From Sphingomonas crusticola (GTDB lineage Bacteria > Pseudomonadota > Alphaproteobacteria > Sphingomonadales > Sphingomonadaceae), in assembly GCF_003391115.1 (NCBI RefSeq), contig NZ_QTJP01000001.1:1612001-1676000 (forward strand): 64,000 bases of DNA, read 5' to 3'. The notes beneath the pieces are model-generated. The model did not search any database. It was not told the origin of the DNA and was given only the letters and a program-made list of their open reading frames with translations. Positions 8,260 to 17,790 of this stretch are shown in pieces. The translations under genes and the position numbers were made by a program. Each line of letters starts with the position of its first letter. The first letter of the stretch is position 1.

Positions 8260-8955
8260 CTAATCAGGAAGCTCTTCATTTTGGGACATGGCCACCGGCC
8301 CCTTAAACCCCTGCGCAACCACATACCATTCGGACGAGTCCTTGCGGCTCGCCGCCGGCTTGGCGTGCTTCACGGTCGTGAACATCCGCTTCAGCATCGC
8401 CACGAGCGTGCTGTCCGCGCCCCCGGCCAGCACCTTGGCGACGAACGCCCCGCCCGGCGCCAGCGCCTCGCCGACAAACTCCGCCGCCGCCTCGACCAGG
8501 CCCATCGTCCGCAAATGATCGGTCTGCTGGTGGCCAACCGTGTTGGCCGCCATGTCCGACAGGATCAGGTCGGCCTTGCCGCCCAGTTCGCCGGTCAGTC
8601 GCGCCGGCGCGTCGTCGGCCATGAAGTCCATCTGAAGGATCACGACATCGTCGATCGGGTCGGTTGGCAGCAGGTCGATGCCGACGATGCGCGCCGTTGC
8701 CGAGCGCCGCCGCACCACCTGGCTCCACCCGCCAGGCGCAATGCCGAGGTCGATCACGCGCTTTGCGCCCTTGAGGAAGCCGAACCGTTCGTCCAGCTCC
8801 AGCAGCTTATATGCCGCGCGGCTGCGATACCCCTCCGCCTTGGCGCGCCGGACATAGGGATCGTTGAGCTGCCGCTCGAGCCAGCGCGTCGATGCCGACG
8901 TACGCCCGCGGCCGGTCTTGACCCGCACCCGTCCGCCTGATCCGCCGCGGCTCAT
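8260..8955 (-). CDS. rlmE: 23S rRNA (uridine-2'-O)-methyltransferase RlmE/FtsJ
   Basis: RlmE methylates U2552 of 23S rRNA late in 50S assembly. The start at 8955 (MSRGGSGGRVRVKTGRG) overlaps the ppx stop by four bases and gives a 231-residue protein; an upstream in-frame extension lies inside ppx. Family features are the Arg/Gly-rich N-terminus, SRAAYKLLELDERF, motif I VIDLGIAPGGWSQVV, the catalytic Asp in LSDMAANTVGHQ, and the catalytic Lys in FVAKVLAGG. The ppx-rlmE pairing in one overlapping operon is common in alphaproteobacteria. Confidence 0.93.
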   Translation of the reverse strand: MSRGGSGGRVRVKTGRGRTSASTRWLERQLNDPYVRRAKAEGYRSRAAYKLLELDERFGFLKGAKRVIDLGIAPGGWSQVVRRRSATARIVGIDLLPTDPIDDVVILQMDFMADDAPARLTGELGGKADLILSDMAANTVGHQQTDHLRTMGLVEAAAEFVGEALAPGGAFVAKVLAGGADSTLVAMLKRMFTTVKHAKPAASRKDSSEWYVVAQGFKGPVAMSQNEELPD

Positions 8956-10013
8956 GAAGTTGTGAACTCGTGCGCCATCAGCGTCCGCAATATGCCCTCC
9001 CGAATGCCGCGGTCGGCGACGCTTAGCCGCTCCGCCGGCCACAGATCGAGGATCACCTCCAGGATCGCGCAGCCCGCCACCACCAGATCGGCGCGCTCGT
9101 TGCCGATACAGGCGAGCCGCGCCCGCTCCTCGACGCTCATACCCGCCAGCCGCTGGCTCAGGCCGCGCATCGATCCTGCCGGTACGATCAGCCCGTCGAC
9201 CGCGCGCCGATCATAATTGGGCAGCTCCAGATGCAGGCTGGCAAGCGTCGTCACCGTCCCGCTCGTCCCGAGCAAGCGCCCGCCGTCGCCGACGCCCCGC
9301 GCCTTGAGGGTGGCGGCGAACGGCGCAAAGGCCTCCGCCACCCGCGCCCGCATCCGCGCATAGGCGGCGCGCAACTCTTCCTCGCTATCGCCAATATGCG
9401 GCTCGCTCTCGCTCAGCGACACCACGCCCCACGGTGCAGAGAACCAGTCGCCGACATGAGGCGCCCCGCCGCTTTCGCCATCGAGAAGCACCAGCTCGGT
9501 CGACCCCCCGCCGATGTCGAAGACCAACGCCGGGCCAGTGCCGGGCTCGAGCAGCGCGTGGCAGCCGGTCACCGCCAGCCGCGCTTCCTGCTCAGCGGTG
9601 ATGATCTGCAGTCGGATGCCGGTCTCGGCGAGCACCCGTGCCACGAATTCGCGACCGTTGACGGCGCGGCGGCAGGCTTCGGTCGCGACCGAGCGTACCA
9701 GCGTGACGTTGCGCCGCTTCAGTTTCTCGGAGCAGATCGTCAGCGCCGCGACCGCCCGGTCCATCGCAGCGTCGCTCAGCCGGCCGGTTGCCGCCAGCCC
9801 TTCGCCGAGGCGGACGATCCGCGAAAAGGCGTCGATCACGACGAAGCCGTCGCCGGCGGGGCGTGCGATCAGCAGCCGGCAATTGTTGGTGCCCAGGTCC
9901 AGCGCCGCATAAGTGCCGCGCATCGACGACGCCCGCGCGGTGCGGGACGGGGGCGCTGCGTCGCGGCGGGATCCGCCGGCCGCCTGCGTCGCTTGGTGCG
10001 CGCGCTCAGCCAT
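8952..10013 (-). CDS. ppx: Exopolyphosphatase/guanosine pentaphosphatase family (Ppx/GppA)
   Basis: An ASKHA-fold phosphatase that removes terminal phosphate from polyphosphate or pppGpp. It shows LDLGTNNCRLLIA (phosphate 1), the conserved SVATEACR segment, and FDIGGGSTELVLLD (phosphate 2). The protein is 353 residues from 10013. An internal ATG at 9923 would remove a basic, low-complexity N-terminus and may be the real start; neither has a strong ribosome-binding site. Polyphosphate versus pppGpp preference cannot be decided from sequence. Confidence 0.88.
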   Translation of the reverse strand: MAERAHQATQAAGGSRRDAAPPSRTARASSMRGTYAALDLGTNNCRLLIARPAGDGFVVIDAFSRIVRLGEGLAATGRLSDAAMDRAVAALTICSEKLKRRNVTLVRSVATEACRRAVNGREFVARVLAETGIRLQIITAEQEARLAVTGCHALLEPGTGPALVFDIGGGSTELVLLDGESGGAPHVGDWFSAPWGVVSLSESEPHIGDSEEELRAAYARMRARVAEAFAPFAATLKARGVGDGGRLLGTSGTVTTLASLHLELPNYDRRAVDGLIVPAGSMRGLSQRLAGMSVEERARLACIGNERADLVVAGCAILEVILDLWPAERLSVADRGIREGILRTLMAHEFTTS

Positions 10014-10148
10014 TAGCCGTCTCTTATATTCTCCGGAATCGGCACGGGGCCGCCGGTACTTACGACCTGATTAGTCCGCACAGGCCCTACCGGCAAGGGC
10101 GCGACCCGTCCCGGCTAGTGACCGCTGGGTCCAAGGCGCGACTGCGCG

Positions 10149-10177
10149 TTGACAGCGCAAGGCCGCTTGCTTATTTC
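10149..10177 (+). promoter_or_regulatory. Candidate promoter of tRNA-Gln
   Basis: A perfect -35 TTGACA at 10149-10154 is followed after 17 bases by TATTTC as a poor -10. The expected start site lies just upstream of the tRNA at 10192. The spacing and position support it; the -10 is weak. Confidence 0.5.
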
Positions 10178-10191
10178 GCCGCCTCCGCTGC

Positions 10192-10265
10192 TGCCCTGTC
10201 GTCTAAAGGTAAGACTACGGACTCTGACTCCGTTAATTGAGGTTCGAATCCTCACGGGGCATCCA
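10192..10265 (+). tRNA. tRNA-Gln (anticodon CTG)
   Basis: A full cloverleaf can be folded. The acceptor is TGCCCTG/CGGGGCA with one T-G wobble, the D arm is GTCT/AGAC, and the anticodon stem is ACGGA/TCCGT with loop CTCTGAC, placing CTG at 10224-10226. The T arm is TGAGG/CCTCA with loop TTCGAAT. The 3' CCA is encoded at 10263-10265. It reads CAG glutamine codons. It lies between two minus-strand genes with its own promoter-like sequence. Confidence 0.95.
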
Positions 10266-10311
10266 GCGTTGTGCGATATCCGCCGATAAACCGAAGCTCG
10301 TCGCGCAGCCT

Positions 10312-13300
10312 CTAGACCATGGCTTCCAGAACCTCGCGGACGCGATGGAGGCGGGCATGTTCGTCCTCGATCCGCTCCTGCAGGATCAGCCGGTCGTTCT
10401 TGGCCACTAGGCCGAGCCCATCCGGGTCGCCCGCAAAGTCGCGCCGAGGCGTTAGCGCGATCCCGCCTGGACCGGCATCGATTCGGGCCAGTCGCGCGGA
10501 GCGCGCCAGGCAACCGATGCGCACGACCGCGATCAGCGCCTCCGCGTCGGGCGGAAGTGCACCGAACCGATCCTCTAGCTCCTCCTCCAGCGCATCGAGC
10601 GCCGCCCCGTCCTCAATCCGCGCAAGGCGGGCATAGAGCGCGACGCGGATCTCCGGCTCGGGAATCCACTCGTCCGGAAGCCGGCCTGAGAGGCTCAGGT
10701 GGAGCTCGGGCGACCAGCGCTCCACCGTCTCGCCCCGTGCCTGCCTAAGCGCCGACTCGAGCAGATGCTGGTACAGCGCCACGCCGATCAGCTTCATATG
10801 CCCGGCCTGGGCATCGCCGATCAGGTCGCCCGCGCCGCGCATGTCGAGGTCGCGCGCGCTGATGGCGAATCCTGCGCCCAGCCGGTCGAACGCCTCGAGC
10901 GTACGCAGGCGCTGGAGCGTGCGATCGCCAATTTCATGCTCACCGTCCGTGACCAGCAATATCTGCCCGCGCCGGCTCCCGCGCCCGACGCGGCCGCGCA
11001 GCTGGTGCAATTGAGCAAGCCCGAAACGATCCGCCCGCCACACGATCATCGTATTGGCGCGCGGCACGTCGAGCCCGGCTTCGATGATGTTCGTGGCGAG
11101 CAATACGTCCCCCTGCCCGTCCGCGAACCGCACCATAGCCTCGTCCAGATCGGCCGCCGGCATCTTGCCATGTGCCTGCACGATCCTGAGTTCGGGCGTG
11201 ATCCGGCCGAGCCGCTCGGCCAGACCCGCCAGGTCTTCGATGCGGGGTGCGACCACGAAGCTCTGCCCGCCACGCGCCTTCTCTCGCATCAGGGCGATGC
11301 GCACGCGCGTCTCGTCGAAGCGATCGACGGTGGTGCGGATCGGCTGGCGGCGCGATGGCGGCGTGGCGATAATCGACAATTGCTGCAGGCCGATCAATGC
11401 TGTCTGCAACGTGCGCGGGATGGGCGTCGCGCTCAGTGTCAGCACGTGGATGCTGCCGTCCCCCCGCAACTTGGCTTTATCCGCAGTGCCGAAGCGCTGC
11501 TCCTCGTCGATCACCACCAGTCCGAGCGACCGGTAAGCCACATCCCTCCCACGCACCGCTCCGGTGCCGATCACGATGTGGATGGAACCGTCTGCCAGGC
11601 CCGCCTTGACCGCCTTCTTCTCGGCCGGCGAGGAAAGACGGGAAAGTCCCGCCACCACCACATCCGTGCCGGCAAAACGGCGCCGGAAACTTTCAAGATG
11701 TTGCCGAACCAGTACCGTTGTGGGCGCCGCCACCGCGACCTGGCCACCGCCAAGCGCCACGATCGCGGCCGCGCGTAACGCAACCTCGGTCTTGCCGTAG
11801 CCGACATCACCAATGACGAGCCGGTCCATCGGCTTGCCCGAAGCGAGATCGTCACGGACGGCCGAAATCGCGCGTGCCTGGTCGCTCGTTTCGGTAAAGG
11901 GAAAGCCGGATGCAAAGCGCTCGTATGACGCCGGGTCGGGTGCGAAGACAGGCGCGGTTAGCGCTGCCCGCTGCTTTGCCAGCGCGGCTAAAGCGGTTGC
12001 GCTCTCAGCGATGGCGGCGTCGATCGCGCTACGCCTTTTCTGCCAGCTGCTGCCATCGAGCTTGTCGAGCGCCACCGCGTCCGCATCGGCTCCATAGCGC
12101 CACAGCCTGTCCGCCGCTTCGACCGGCACCAACCGCCGCGCCTTGTCGGCATGTTCCAGGATGATGGCGTCGCCGTTCTCGCCACCGTTGCCGCTCGGCA
12201 TCGGCTCGAGCCCCGCGAGGCGGGCAATGCCATGATCTTCATGCACCACGACGTCGCCGATGCGCAGATCGGTCATGTCCCCCAGCATGTCGATCGATCG
12301 AGTGGCGGTGTCAGCGTCCAGCACCGCCCGGCTCCCCAGCAGGTCCGCCGAGGCGACGAGCAGCATGCCCGGACGCGAAAAGCCCGTCATAATCGGCATG
12401 TGCAGGGTCGCGACCGCGCCGGGATCGAGTGCCTGCGCCTCCGCCCAAGTCGAAAGGCTATGCACCTCCACGCCAAAATCTAAGGCAAGCCGGCGGCGGA
12501 TGAAGCGCAGGTCACGCGCACCACCCGCAATGACGAGTCTGGCGCCGGCGGCCAACGCCTTACGGGCGAAGCGCAGGAATGCAGCCCATGGTGCGCTACG
12601 CTCCACGAAGCGCGGCACGGACTCGCTGTCATCCTCACTCCAGTCGAGCGTATCCCAGCCCTTCAGCGCTGCGTTCCACCTATCCTCGGACACGGCCATG
12701 GAGGCGCGCGCGCCCAGGCGGACCGCCTCCGCCGCCAGCGCGAGAAAGCGATCCCGTCGCGAATGCGCCTTGGGATCGAATATGATGCGCCCGGGCTTAA
12801 GGTGGGCAAGCAGGCATGTGCCTTCCCCGACCGGCGGCTCCGCGGCGCGACCTACTTCAACGCGCGCAAGCTCCGCTACAGTTCGCTGGCTCATCGGATC
12901 GTAGGTTCGCAGCGAGGCGACCTGTCCATCAGCAATCTCGATCCTGACCGGCAATTCCGCGTCGGCGGGAAACAGGTCGATCACCTCGCCGCGCACCGCG
13001 ATCTCGCCAGGCTCGTCGATCCGGTCGTCGTTGAAATAGCCGATGCTGAACAGATGCTCCGAGAGCGCGGCGACGTCGATCGGCTCACCGGGTGACAGCA
13101 GTGGCGGCGCGGCCGAAAAGGATTCAGGCGGGGGATAAAGCCGCGCGGTTGCTTCCGCGCTGACGATGCAGGCTAACGGCTGACGATGCGCTTCGCACGC
13201 GGCAATGTGCAGCCGGCGTAGGGCGGCGGCGCGGCGACCGGCATTGCTCGGGCTGGCCGGGGCATCGTCTCCGGGCAGAGCATCGCTCGACGGTACATGG

Positions 13301-13458
13301 ACTATTGTATCGGTAGTGATCGCCGCCACTGCCGCGGCGATCGCTTCCGCATCCCGCTCATCGGCGGCGACATAGACGATATCGCCGGTACCGATCGCTT
13401 CCGCGATGCGCGTGGCAATACGCGCCAACGGCGCCACAGCCTTGTTTTCATCAGGCAT
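10312..13458 (-). CDS. Mfd-like transcription-repair coupling helicase (divergent)
   Basis: The 1048-residue protein has the Mfd layout: an N-terminal UvrB-like region, a RID-like tudor part (IGDVVVHEDHGIARLAG), SF2 translocase lobes with Walker A VIGDVGYGKTE and box II VVIDEEQRFG, the ATPIPRTL motif, QLRGRVGRG motif VI, and a C-terminal TRCF-like domain. The start at 13458 follows GGAGGA; the longer frame to 13524 has no such site. It is shorter than typical Mfd (about 1150). It also differs in usually invariant stretches, for example IGTGAVRG where canonical Mfd has IGTHKLL. It may be a paralogue rather than the housekeeping Mfd. The neighbours are unrelated. Confidence 0.75.
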   Translation of the reverse strand: MPDENKAVAPLARIATRIAEAIGTGDIVYVAADERDAEAIAAAVAAITTDTIVHVPSSDALPGDDAPASPSNAGRRAAALRRLHIAACEAHRQPLACIVSAEATARLYPPPESFSAAPPLLSPGEPIDVAALSEHLFSIGYFNDDRIDEPGEIAVRGEVIDLFPADAELPVRIEIADGQVASLRTYDPMSQRTVAELARVEVGRAAEPPVGEGTCLLAHLKPGRIIFDPKAHSRRDRFLALAAEAVRLGARASMAVSEDRWNAALKGWDTLDWSEDDSESVPRFVERSAPWAAFLRFARKALAAGARLVIAGGARDLRFIRRRLALDFGVEVHSLSTWAEAQALDPGAVATLHMPIMTGFSRPGMLLVASADLLGSRAVLDADTATRSIDMLGDMTDLRIGDVVVHEDHGIARLAGLEPMPSGNGGENGDAIILEHADKARRLVPVEAADRLWRYGADADAVALDKLDGSSWQKRRSAIDAAIAESATALAALAKQRAALTAPVFAPDPASYERFASGFPFTETSDQARAISAVRDDLASGKPMDRLVIGDVGYGKTEVALRAAAIVALGGGQVAVAAPTTVLVRQHLESFRRRFAGTDVVVAGLSRLSSPAEKKAVKAGLADGSIHIVIGTGAVRGRDVAYRSLGLVVIDEEQRFGTADKAKLRGDGSIHVLTLSATPIPRTLQTALIGLQQLSIIATPPSRRQPIRTTVDRFDETRVRIALMREKARGGQSFVVAPRIEDLAGLAERLGRITPELRIVQAHGKMPAADLDEAMVRFADGQGDVLLATNIIEAGLDVPRANTMIVWRADRFGLAQLHQLRGRVGRGSRRGQILLVTDGEHEIGDRTLQRLRTLEAFDRLGAGFAISARDLDMRGAGDLIGDAQAGHMKLIGVALYQHLLESALRQARGETVERWSPELHLSLSGRLPDEWIPEPEIRVALYARLARIEDGAALDALEEELEDRFGALPPDAEALIAVVRIGCLARSARLARIDAGPGGIALTPRRDFAGDPDGLGLVAKNDRLILQERIEDEHARLHRVREVLEAMV

Positions 13459-13606
13459 GGAAATCCTCCCGGCTGGCGAACGTCGCGCGCTCGAAAAAGC
13501 TGCAGCAGGAAAGCGCAAAGTCATCGCCTGGCGGCGATCGTCTCGATCTTCGTTCTAGCTGGCCCCGGCTCGCGCTTGGTCAGCCCGTTCCCATCACGCT
13601 GCTTGG

Positions 13607-13942
13607 CTATTGCGGGAAGCAGCGTTCGGCGCGCGCGATGCCCGGGCCTGTCTTTTGGCCACGGCGAACCTCGATCGTTGAGCCCGTGCCGAACGGGGCG
13701 ATGTACCAGGCCAGCAAGGTCGTTCCCGCCTCGTTTCGCGACAGCATCACGATCTCATGCTCGCCGCGAAACTGCATCACCAGGTTGGGCATCGTCGCCT
13801 GGAGACAGCTCGCAATTTTCCCGGGGGCATCCACACTGGTATATTTGCGCATGATCGGACGGTCCGGCTTGCGCTGCTCCATCACGCTGGAGCTGGCGCA
13901 GCCCGCCAGCAACAGGGCGCCTACCAAATATATTCTGGTCAT
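13607..13942 (-). CDS. Small lipoprotein of unknown function
   Basis: A 111-residue predicted lipoprotein. The N-terminus MTRIYLVGALLLAGC ends in a lipobox (LLAGC), so Cys15 is the likely lipidation site. A Ser/Arg-rich spacer follows. The mature part has two further cysteines (SCLQ near 46 and RCFPQ at the C-terminus) that could form a disulfide. No domain is recognised. It stands alone, with about 57 bases to the upstream acetyltransferase stop. Confidence 0.7.
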   Translation of the reverse strand: MTRIYLVGALLLAGCASSSVMEQRKPDRPIMRKYTSVDAPGKIASCLQATMPNLVMQFRGEHEIVMLSRNEAGTTLLAWYIAPFGTGSTIEVRRGQKTGPGIARAERCFPQ

Positions 13943-13999
13943 ATGGATCCCCTGTTAGGCTGCACTGTAAGAGCCCTTGCGCGCCGGCAGCGTTTAACG

Positions 14000-14524
14000 T
14001 CAGCCAAATTGCTTGGCCCAGATGAAGTCCTCAAACGGCACGTCGCCCACCAAAAAAATCTGGCGATAGCCGGTCTCGGCGTAGCCGCGCCGCGCGTAAA
14101 AACGCTGCGCGCCGTGATTGACCGAATAGACGCACAGAAACAGGCGCGCGGCACCCCGCGCCTGCGCTTCCTCTTCGACAGCCGCGAGCAACTTCCCTCC
14201 CCAGCCGCCCGACTGCCATGGGCCGAGCAGATAGATGCGCTTCAGTTCCCGATCACTCGATTCGGTCGGGCAATCGAGCTCCGGTGGAGTGAGCAGGGCG
14301 TAACCGATCGGCGCTCCGAGCTGGGTCTCCAATATCCATGCAGCGCACGCCGGGTCGGCCAGTGTCCGGCTATACCAGTCTCGCGAATGATAAGCCTCGA
14401 CATGCGCAACGAGGGCATCGCCGGGATGATCATGCGCGAAGCTGTGGAGAAAGGTGGCCCCCCCGAGCAGCGCGAGCCGAGCCGCATCTTGCGGTACGGC
14501 GCGCCGCAGCACCGGCTCGCTCAT
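14000..14524 (-). CDS. GNAT-family N-acetyltransferase
   Basis: A 174-residue GCN5-related acetyltransferase. The acetyl-CoA binding segment is seen in the LKRIYLLGPWQSGGWGGKLL region, where the usual Q/RxxGxG/A loop appears as QSGGWGGK. It is followed by LFLCVYSVNHGAQRFYARRGY, the typical C-terminal motif B (residues about 128-150). The substrate is not predictable. It overlaps the upstream sixA-like stop by four bases (ATGA), so the two are co-translated. Confidence 0.85.
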   Translation of the reverse strand: MSEPVLRRAVPQDAARLALLGGATFLHSFAHDHPGDALVAHVEAYHSRDWYSRTLADPACAAWILETQLGAPIGYALLTPPELDCPTESSDRELKRIYLLGPWQSGGWGGKLLAAVEEEAQARGAARLFLCVYSVNHGAQRFYARRGYAETGYRQIFLVGDVPFEDFIWAKQFG

Positions 14525-15063
14525 GCGTAGTCCGGGCCCAGTTCGGGATCGAGATCGCGGGGCCGGACGAAACGGACGAGTTCGCCCGCATCCGCATCGA
14601 CATCTTCCCAGCGATCAACGGCAAAGCTCAGCTCGGCGAGGCTTGCCGTTGGATATTTCACTGCGACCTCGCCGCGCGGGCTGCCCTCGTCACGGCTCGG
14701 CACCAGCATCAGCGCGAGCTGTTCCAACCCGGGATTATGCCCGACCAGCAACAGGCTCTCAGCTTCGGGCGGAGCGGCGTGGACCACGTCCAGCAATTCC
14801 CCCGCCGTCGCCAGATAGATGCGCCGCTCCCACTGCGGCGAAAGTCCGGCGCCATAACCGGCCTCGACCTCCTGCAGGGTTTCGGCGACGCGCGTTGCGG
14901 GCGAGGCCACCACCGCGTCGAAGCGCAGCCCGGCATCGCGCATATGTCGGCCGATGGCGCGCGCCGCACGGCGGCCCTTGGCGTTGAGCGGCCGATCGAA
15001 ATCGCGCGCGACCATGCCGTCGTCCCCCGATTTCGCATGCCGGAGCAGCGTCAGCCGCTTCAT
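14521..15063 (-). CDS. SixA-like histidine phosphatase
   Basis: A 180-residue histidine phosphatase superfamily protein. The catalytic motif LLRHAKS lies at residues 6-12 (RHG-type, with Ala in place of Gly as in SixA), the second arginine is in ASPATRVAETL, and the second histidine is in LVGHNPGLEQL. SixA of E. coli dephosphorylates phosphohistidine in phosphotransfer proteins; the substrate here is not known. It starts three bases after the helicase stop and overlaps the acetyltransferase gene. Confidence 0.87.
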   Translation of the reverse strand: MKRLTLLRHAKSGDDGMVARDFDRPLNAKGRRAARAIGRHMRDAGLRFDAVVASPATRVAETLQEVEAGYGAGLSPQWERRIYLATAGELLDVVHAAPPEAESLLLVGHNPGLEQLALMLVPSRDEGSPRGEVAVKYPTASLAELSFAVDRWEDVDADAGELVRFVRPRDLDPELGPDYA

Positions 15064-15066
15064 GCC

Positions 15067-17790
15067 CTAACCCTTCGCTTCCTCGCCGGCCTCCTGATGG
15101 CGCAAAGATGCGACGGAAGGAAGTCGCGATGCGACGCGGTTCACCGCTTCTTGCAGCGTGACGCGCGCGATCGTGACGCCCGACGGAAAAGCGTCCAGCA
15201 GCCGCGACGGCGTTGCCGATGAGAGCAGCACGAAAGTACCGCGATCGCCCGCCCGGCGGATCAGGCGGCCGAACGCCTGCGCGAGGCGCGCGCGGACAAT
15301 ACGGTCATCATGTGCCGTGCCCCCGCCGGCGGCACGGCGGGCAGCATGGAGCACTGTCGGGCGCGGCCAGGGCACGCCTTCCATCACCACCGTTCGCAGC
15401 GATTCCCCCGGCACGTCCACCCCGTCGCGCAAGGCATCGGTGCCAAGCAGGCTGGCGCGCGGATCGTCCCGGAAGATATCCACGAGGGTGCCGGTATCGA
15501 TCGGATCGACATGCTGCGCGTAAAGCGGCAATCCTTCGCGGGCGAGACGATCCGCAATACGGGCATGGACCGCACGCAGCCGCTGGATGGCGGTGAACAG
15601 ACCAAGCGTGCCGCCGCCCGACGCCTCGATCAGCCGGGCATAGGCGCCGGCGAGCGCGGCGGTGTCGCCCCGTTTGATGTCGGTGACGATCAGCACCTCG
15701 GCCTGTGCCGCATAATCGAATGGGGATGGCGCCGCGAAGCGCATCGCCGCGCGATCGAGATGGACCGCGCCGCTGCGCGCCTCCGCCCCCGTCCAATCCT
15801 CGCCGCCGCGAAGCGTCGCCGAGGTGACGATCAAGCCGTGCGCCGGCTTGAGCACGGTTTCGGCAAGCGGCCTGGTCGGGTCGAGCCAGCGACGATGCAG
15901 ACCGATATCATATTCGCGTCCCTCGACCCGATCGACCGCAAGCCAGTCGACGAAATCGGGATCGGCCGGCCCGCCCAGCCGAACCAGCATCGCAATCCAG
16001 GCGGCGAGCGTCTGGCTGCGATTGACCAGCCCCGCTAGCGCCCCCTCGACCCGGGCGCGGGCGGCGCTATCCAGCCAGTCGGGCGCATCCTCCAATACCG
16101 CCTGGAGGCGCTGACGCAGCCGCGCGAGTGGTCGCACGAGTTGCTCCAGCGCTTCGACCGCGGGCGCCGCCGCTTCAATCAGGCTCACGTCTAGTTCGGC
16201 AGCATGCGTCTCGATGCCGTAGCCTGCATCGGCGGCGCTCGCCCGCGCATAGGTCGTACCGCGCACTGCCGCGAACAGCTTCTCCAGCGGGCCAAGCGGC
16301 AGATCCTCGGAAAGCCGCCCGAGCCAGCCGTCGCCCGGCAATTCGCGCGCCGCGGCCGAGGCTTGCTCGATCGCGCGGTGCCCCTCCTCGTCATAGGAAG
16401 CGAGGTCGAGCAGCCGCGCCGCCAACCCGCGCCGCCGCCCGCGCGCCTTCGATTCCGGCCCCAATATCCAACGCCGGAGCTCGATCGTCTCCTGCCCCGT
16501 CAGTGCGGCGGCAAAGGTCGAGTCGGCGGCATCGAACAGATGATGCCCCTCGTCGAACACGATCCGCGCCAGCGGACGACCTTCATCCATCCGGCGCGAC
16601 CCAAGGATCATGACGAGCGCGTGGTTGGCGATCACCAGATCGGCCTGCTCCGCGGCACGGCTGGCGCGCTCGATGAAGCATTTCCGGTAATGCGGGCAGC
16701 CCGCATAGACGCATTCGCCGCGCCGATCGGTCAGCGCGGTGGAGCCGGCCCGGCGGAACAGGGTCGCCAGCCAGCCGGGCAGATCGCCGCCGACCATGTC
16801 GCCGTCGCGCGTATAGGCGGCCCAGCGTGCGACCAATTGCGCCAGGATCGCGGCGCGATTTTGGAAGCCGCCCTGCAGCGCGTCCTCCAGATTGAGCAGG
16901 CACAGATAATTTTCGCGGCCCTTGCGGACGACGACCTTCTCGCGCCGGATCCTGTCGTCTGGAAAAACACGCGCACTCTCAGCGGCAAGCTGGCGCTGAA
17001 GCGCTTTGGTGTAGGTCGATACCCAGACCGGGCCGCCCGCTTCAGCGGCATGGAGCGAGGCCGGTGCGAGATAGCCCAGCGTCTTGCCGATACCGGTGCC
17101 GGCTTCGGCCAGCACAAAGTGAGGACGGCCGGCATCTTCACGCGGATCGAAGGCGCGCGCTGCGGCCGCGGCATAGGCTTTTTGCCCTTCACGCGGCTCC
17201 GCGCCGGAGCCCACCAGCCTTGCCAGCCGCGCGAGCGTGTCAGCATCCTGCTGACGGTGCGGGCGCGGGTCGGGGCGGGGCGCAGCTTCTTCCCATTGCG
17301 GCAGACGGGCGAACAGCCAACGCTCCCCCTGCTCCGGCTTGGCGATCAGCGGGGCTATCAGATTGGCCCACGGCCAGCGCATCCGGCCGAGCGATTGGGC
17401 CGCCGTCCACGCGCCCTCCCGCTCCGGCCAGTGCGGGTTACCTAACGTCGCCAACAACGTCGCTGCCGCGGCGCGCAGGAAAGAAGCGGCGGCGCTATCA
17501 TCCTCCGGCGGCTCCAACCCAAGCGCACGCGCCAGCCCCGCGGGCGTCGGCACCGCGAAACGCGCCGGATGGACGAAGGCATAGAGTTCCAGCAGGTCGA
17601 GTCCCGACAGCTCGCTTAGCCCAAGTCTTGCCGCCACCAGCGGCGCGTTGAGCAAAATTGTCGGCGTTTCGGAGACACGCGCGATCGCCTCGCCCCGCTC
17701 GAGCGCGCGTGTTCCCTCTGCGCTTGCCAGCCAGATGCCGCCATGGGTCGCGTGGAGCGCGGGGAGCGGCGGGCTCGTCTGGTTGCTCAC
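15067..17790 (-). CDS. DinG/XPD-type ATP-dependent DNA helicase
   Basis: A 907-residue SF2 helicase. Walker A is GTGIGKTLGYLAP after a Q-motif-like FVLAEA, and box II reads FDEGHHLFD, i.e. DEGH in place of DEAH. Between them is a cysteine cluster (NYLCLLN, CVYAGCPHYRKC) typical of the XPD/DinG 4Fe-4S domain. Motif VI appears as QAFGRLIRRAGDRG. A long N-terminal extension (about 200 residues) lacks a recognised domain. Expected roles are unwinding of 5'-tailed or R-loop/D-loop DNA during repair. The start is GTG at 17790, overlapping the stop of the upstream membrane protein gene (GTGA). Confidence 0.88.
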   Translation of the reverse strand: MSNQTSPPLPALHATHGGIWLASAEGTRALERGEAIARVSETPTILLNAPLVAARLGLSELSGLDLLELYAFVHPARFAVPTPAGLARALGLEPPEDDSAAASFLRAAAATLLATLGNPHWPEREGAWTAAQSLGRMRWPWANLIAPLIAKPEQGERWLFARLPQWEEAAPRPDPRPHRQQDADTLARLARLVGSGAEPREGQKAYAAAAARAFDPREDAGRPHFVLAEAGTGIGKTLGYLAPASLHAAEAGGPVWVSTYTKALQRQLAAESARVFPDDRIRREKVVVRKGRENYLCLLNLEDALQGGFQNRAAILAQLVARWAAYTRDGDMVGGDLPGWLATLFRRAGSTALTDRRGECVYAGCPHYRKCFIERASRAAEQADLVIANHALVMILGSRRMDEGRPLARIVFDEGHHLFDAADSTFAAALTGQETIELRRWILGPESKARGRRRGLAARLLDLASYDEEGHRAIEQASAAARELPGDGWLGRLSEDLPLGPLEKLFAAVRGTTYARASAADAGYGIETHAAELDVSLIEAAAPAVEALEQLVRPLARLRQRLQAVLEDAPDWLDSAARARVEGALAGLVNRSQTLAAWIAMLVRLGGPADPDFVDWLAVDRVEGREYDIGLHRRWLDPTRPLAETVLKPAHGLIVTSATLRGGEDWTGAEARSGAVHLDRAAMRFAAPSPFDYAAQAEVLIVTDIKRGDTAALAGAYARLIEASGGGTLGLFTAIQRLRAVHARIADRLAREGLPLYAQHVDPIDTGTLVDIFRDDPRASLLGTDALRDGVDVPGESLRTVVMEGVPWPRPTVLHAARRAAGGGTAHDDRIVRARLAQAFGRLIRRAGDRGTFVLLSSATPSRLLDAFPSGVTIARVTLQEAVNRVASRLPSVASLRHQEAGEEAKG

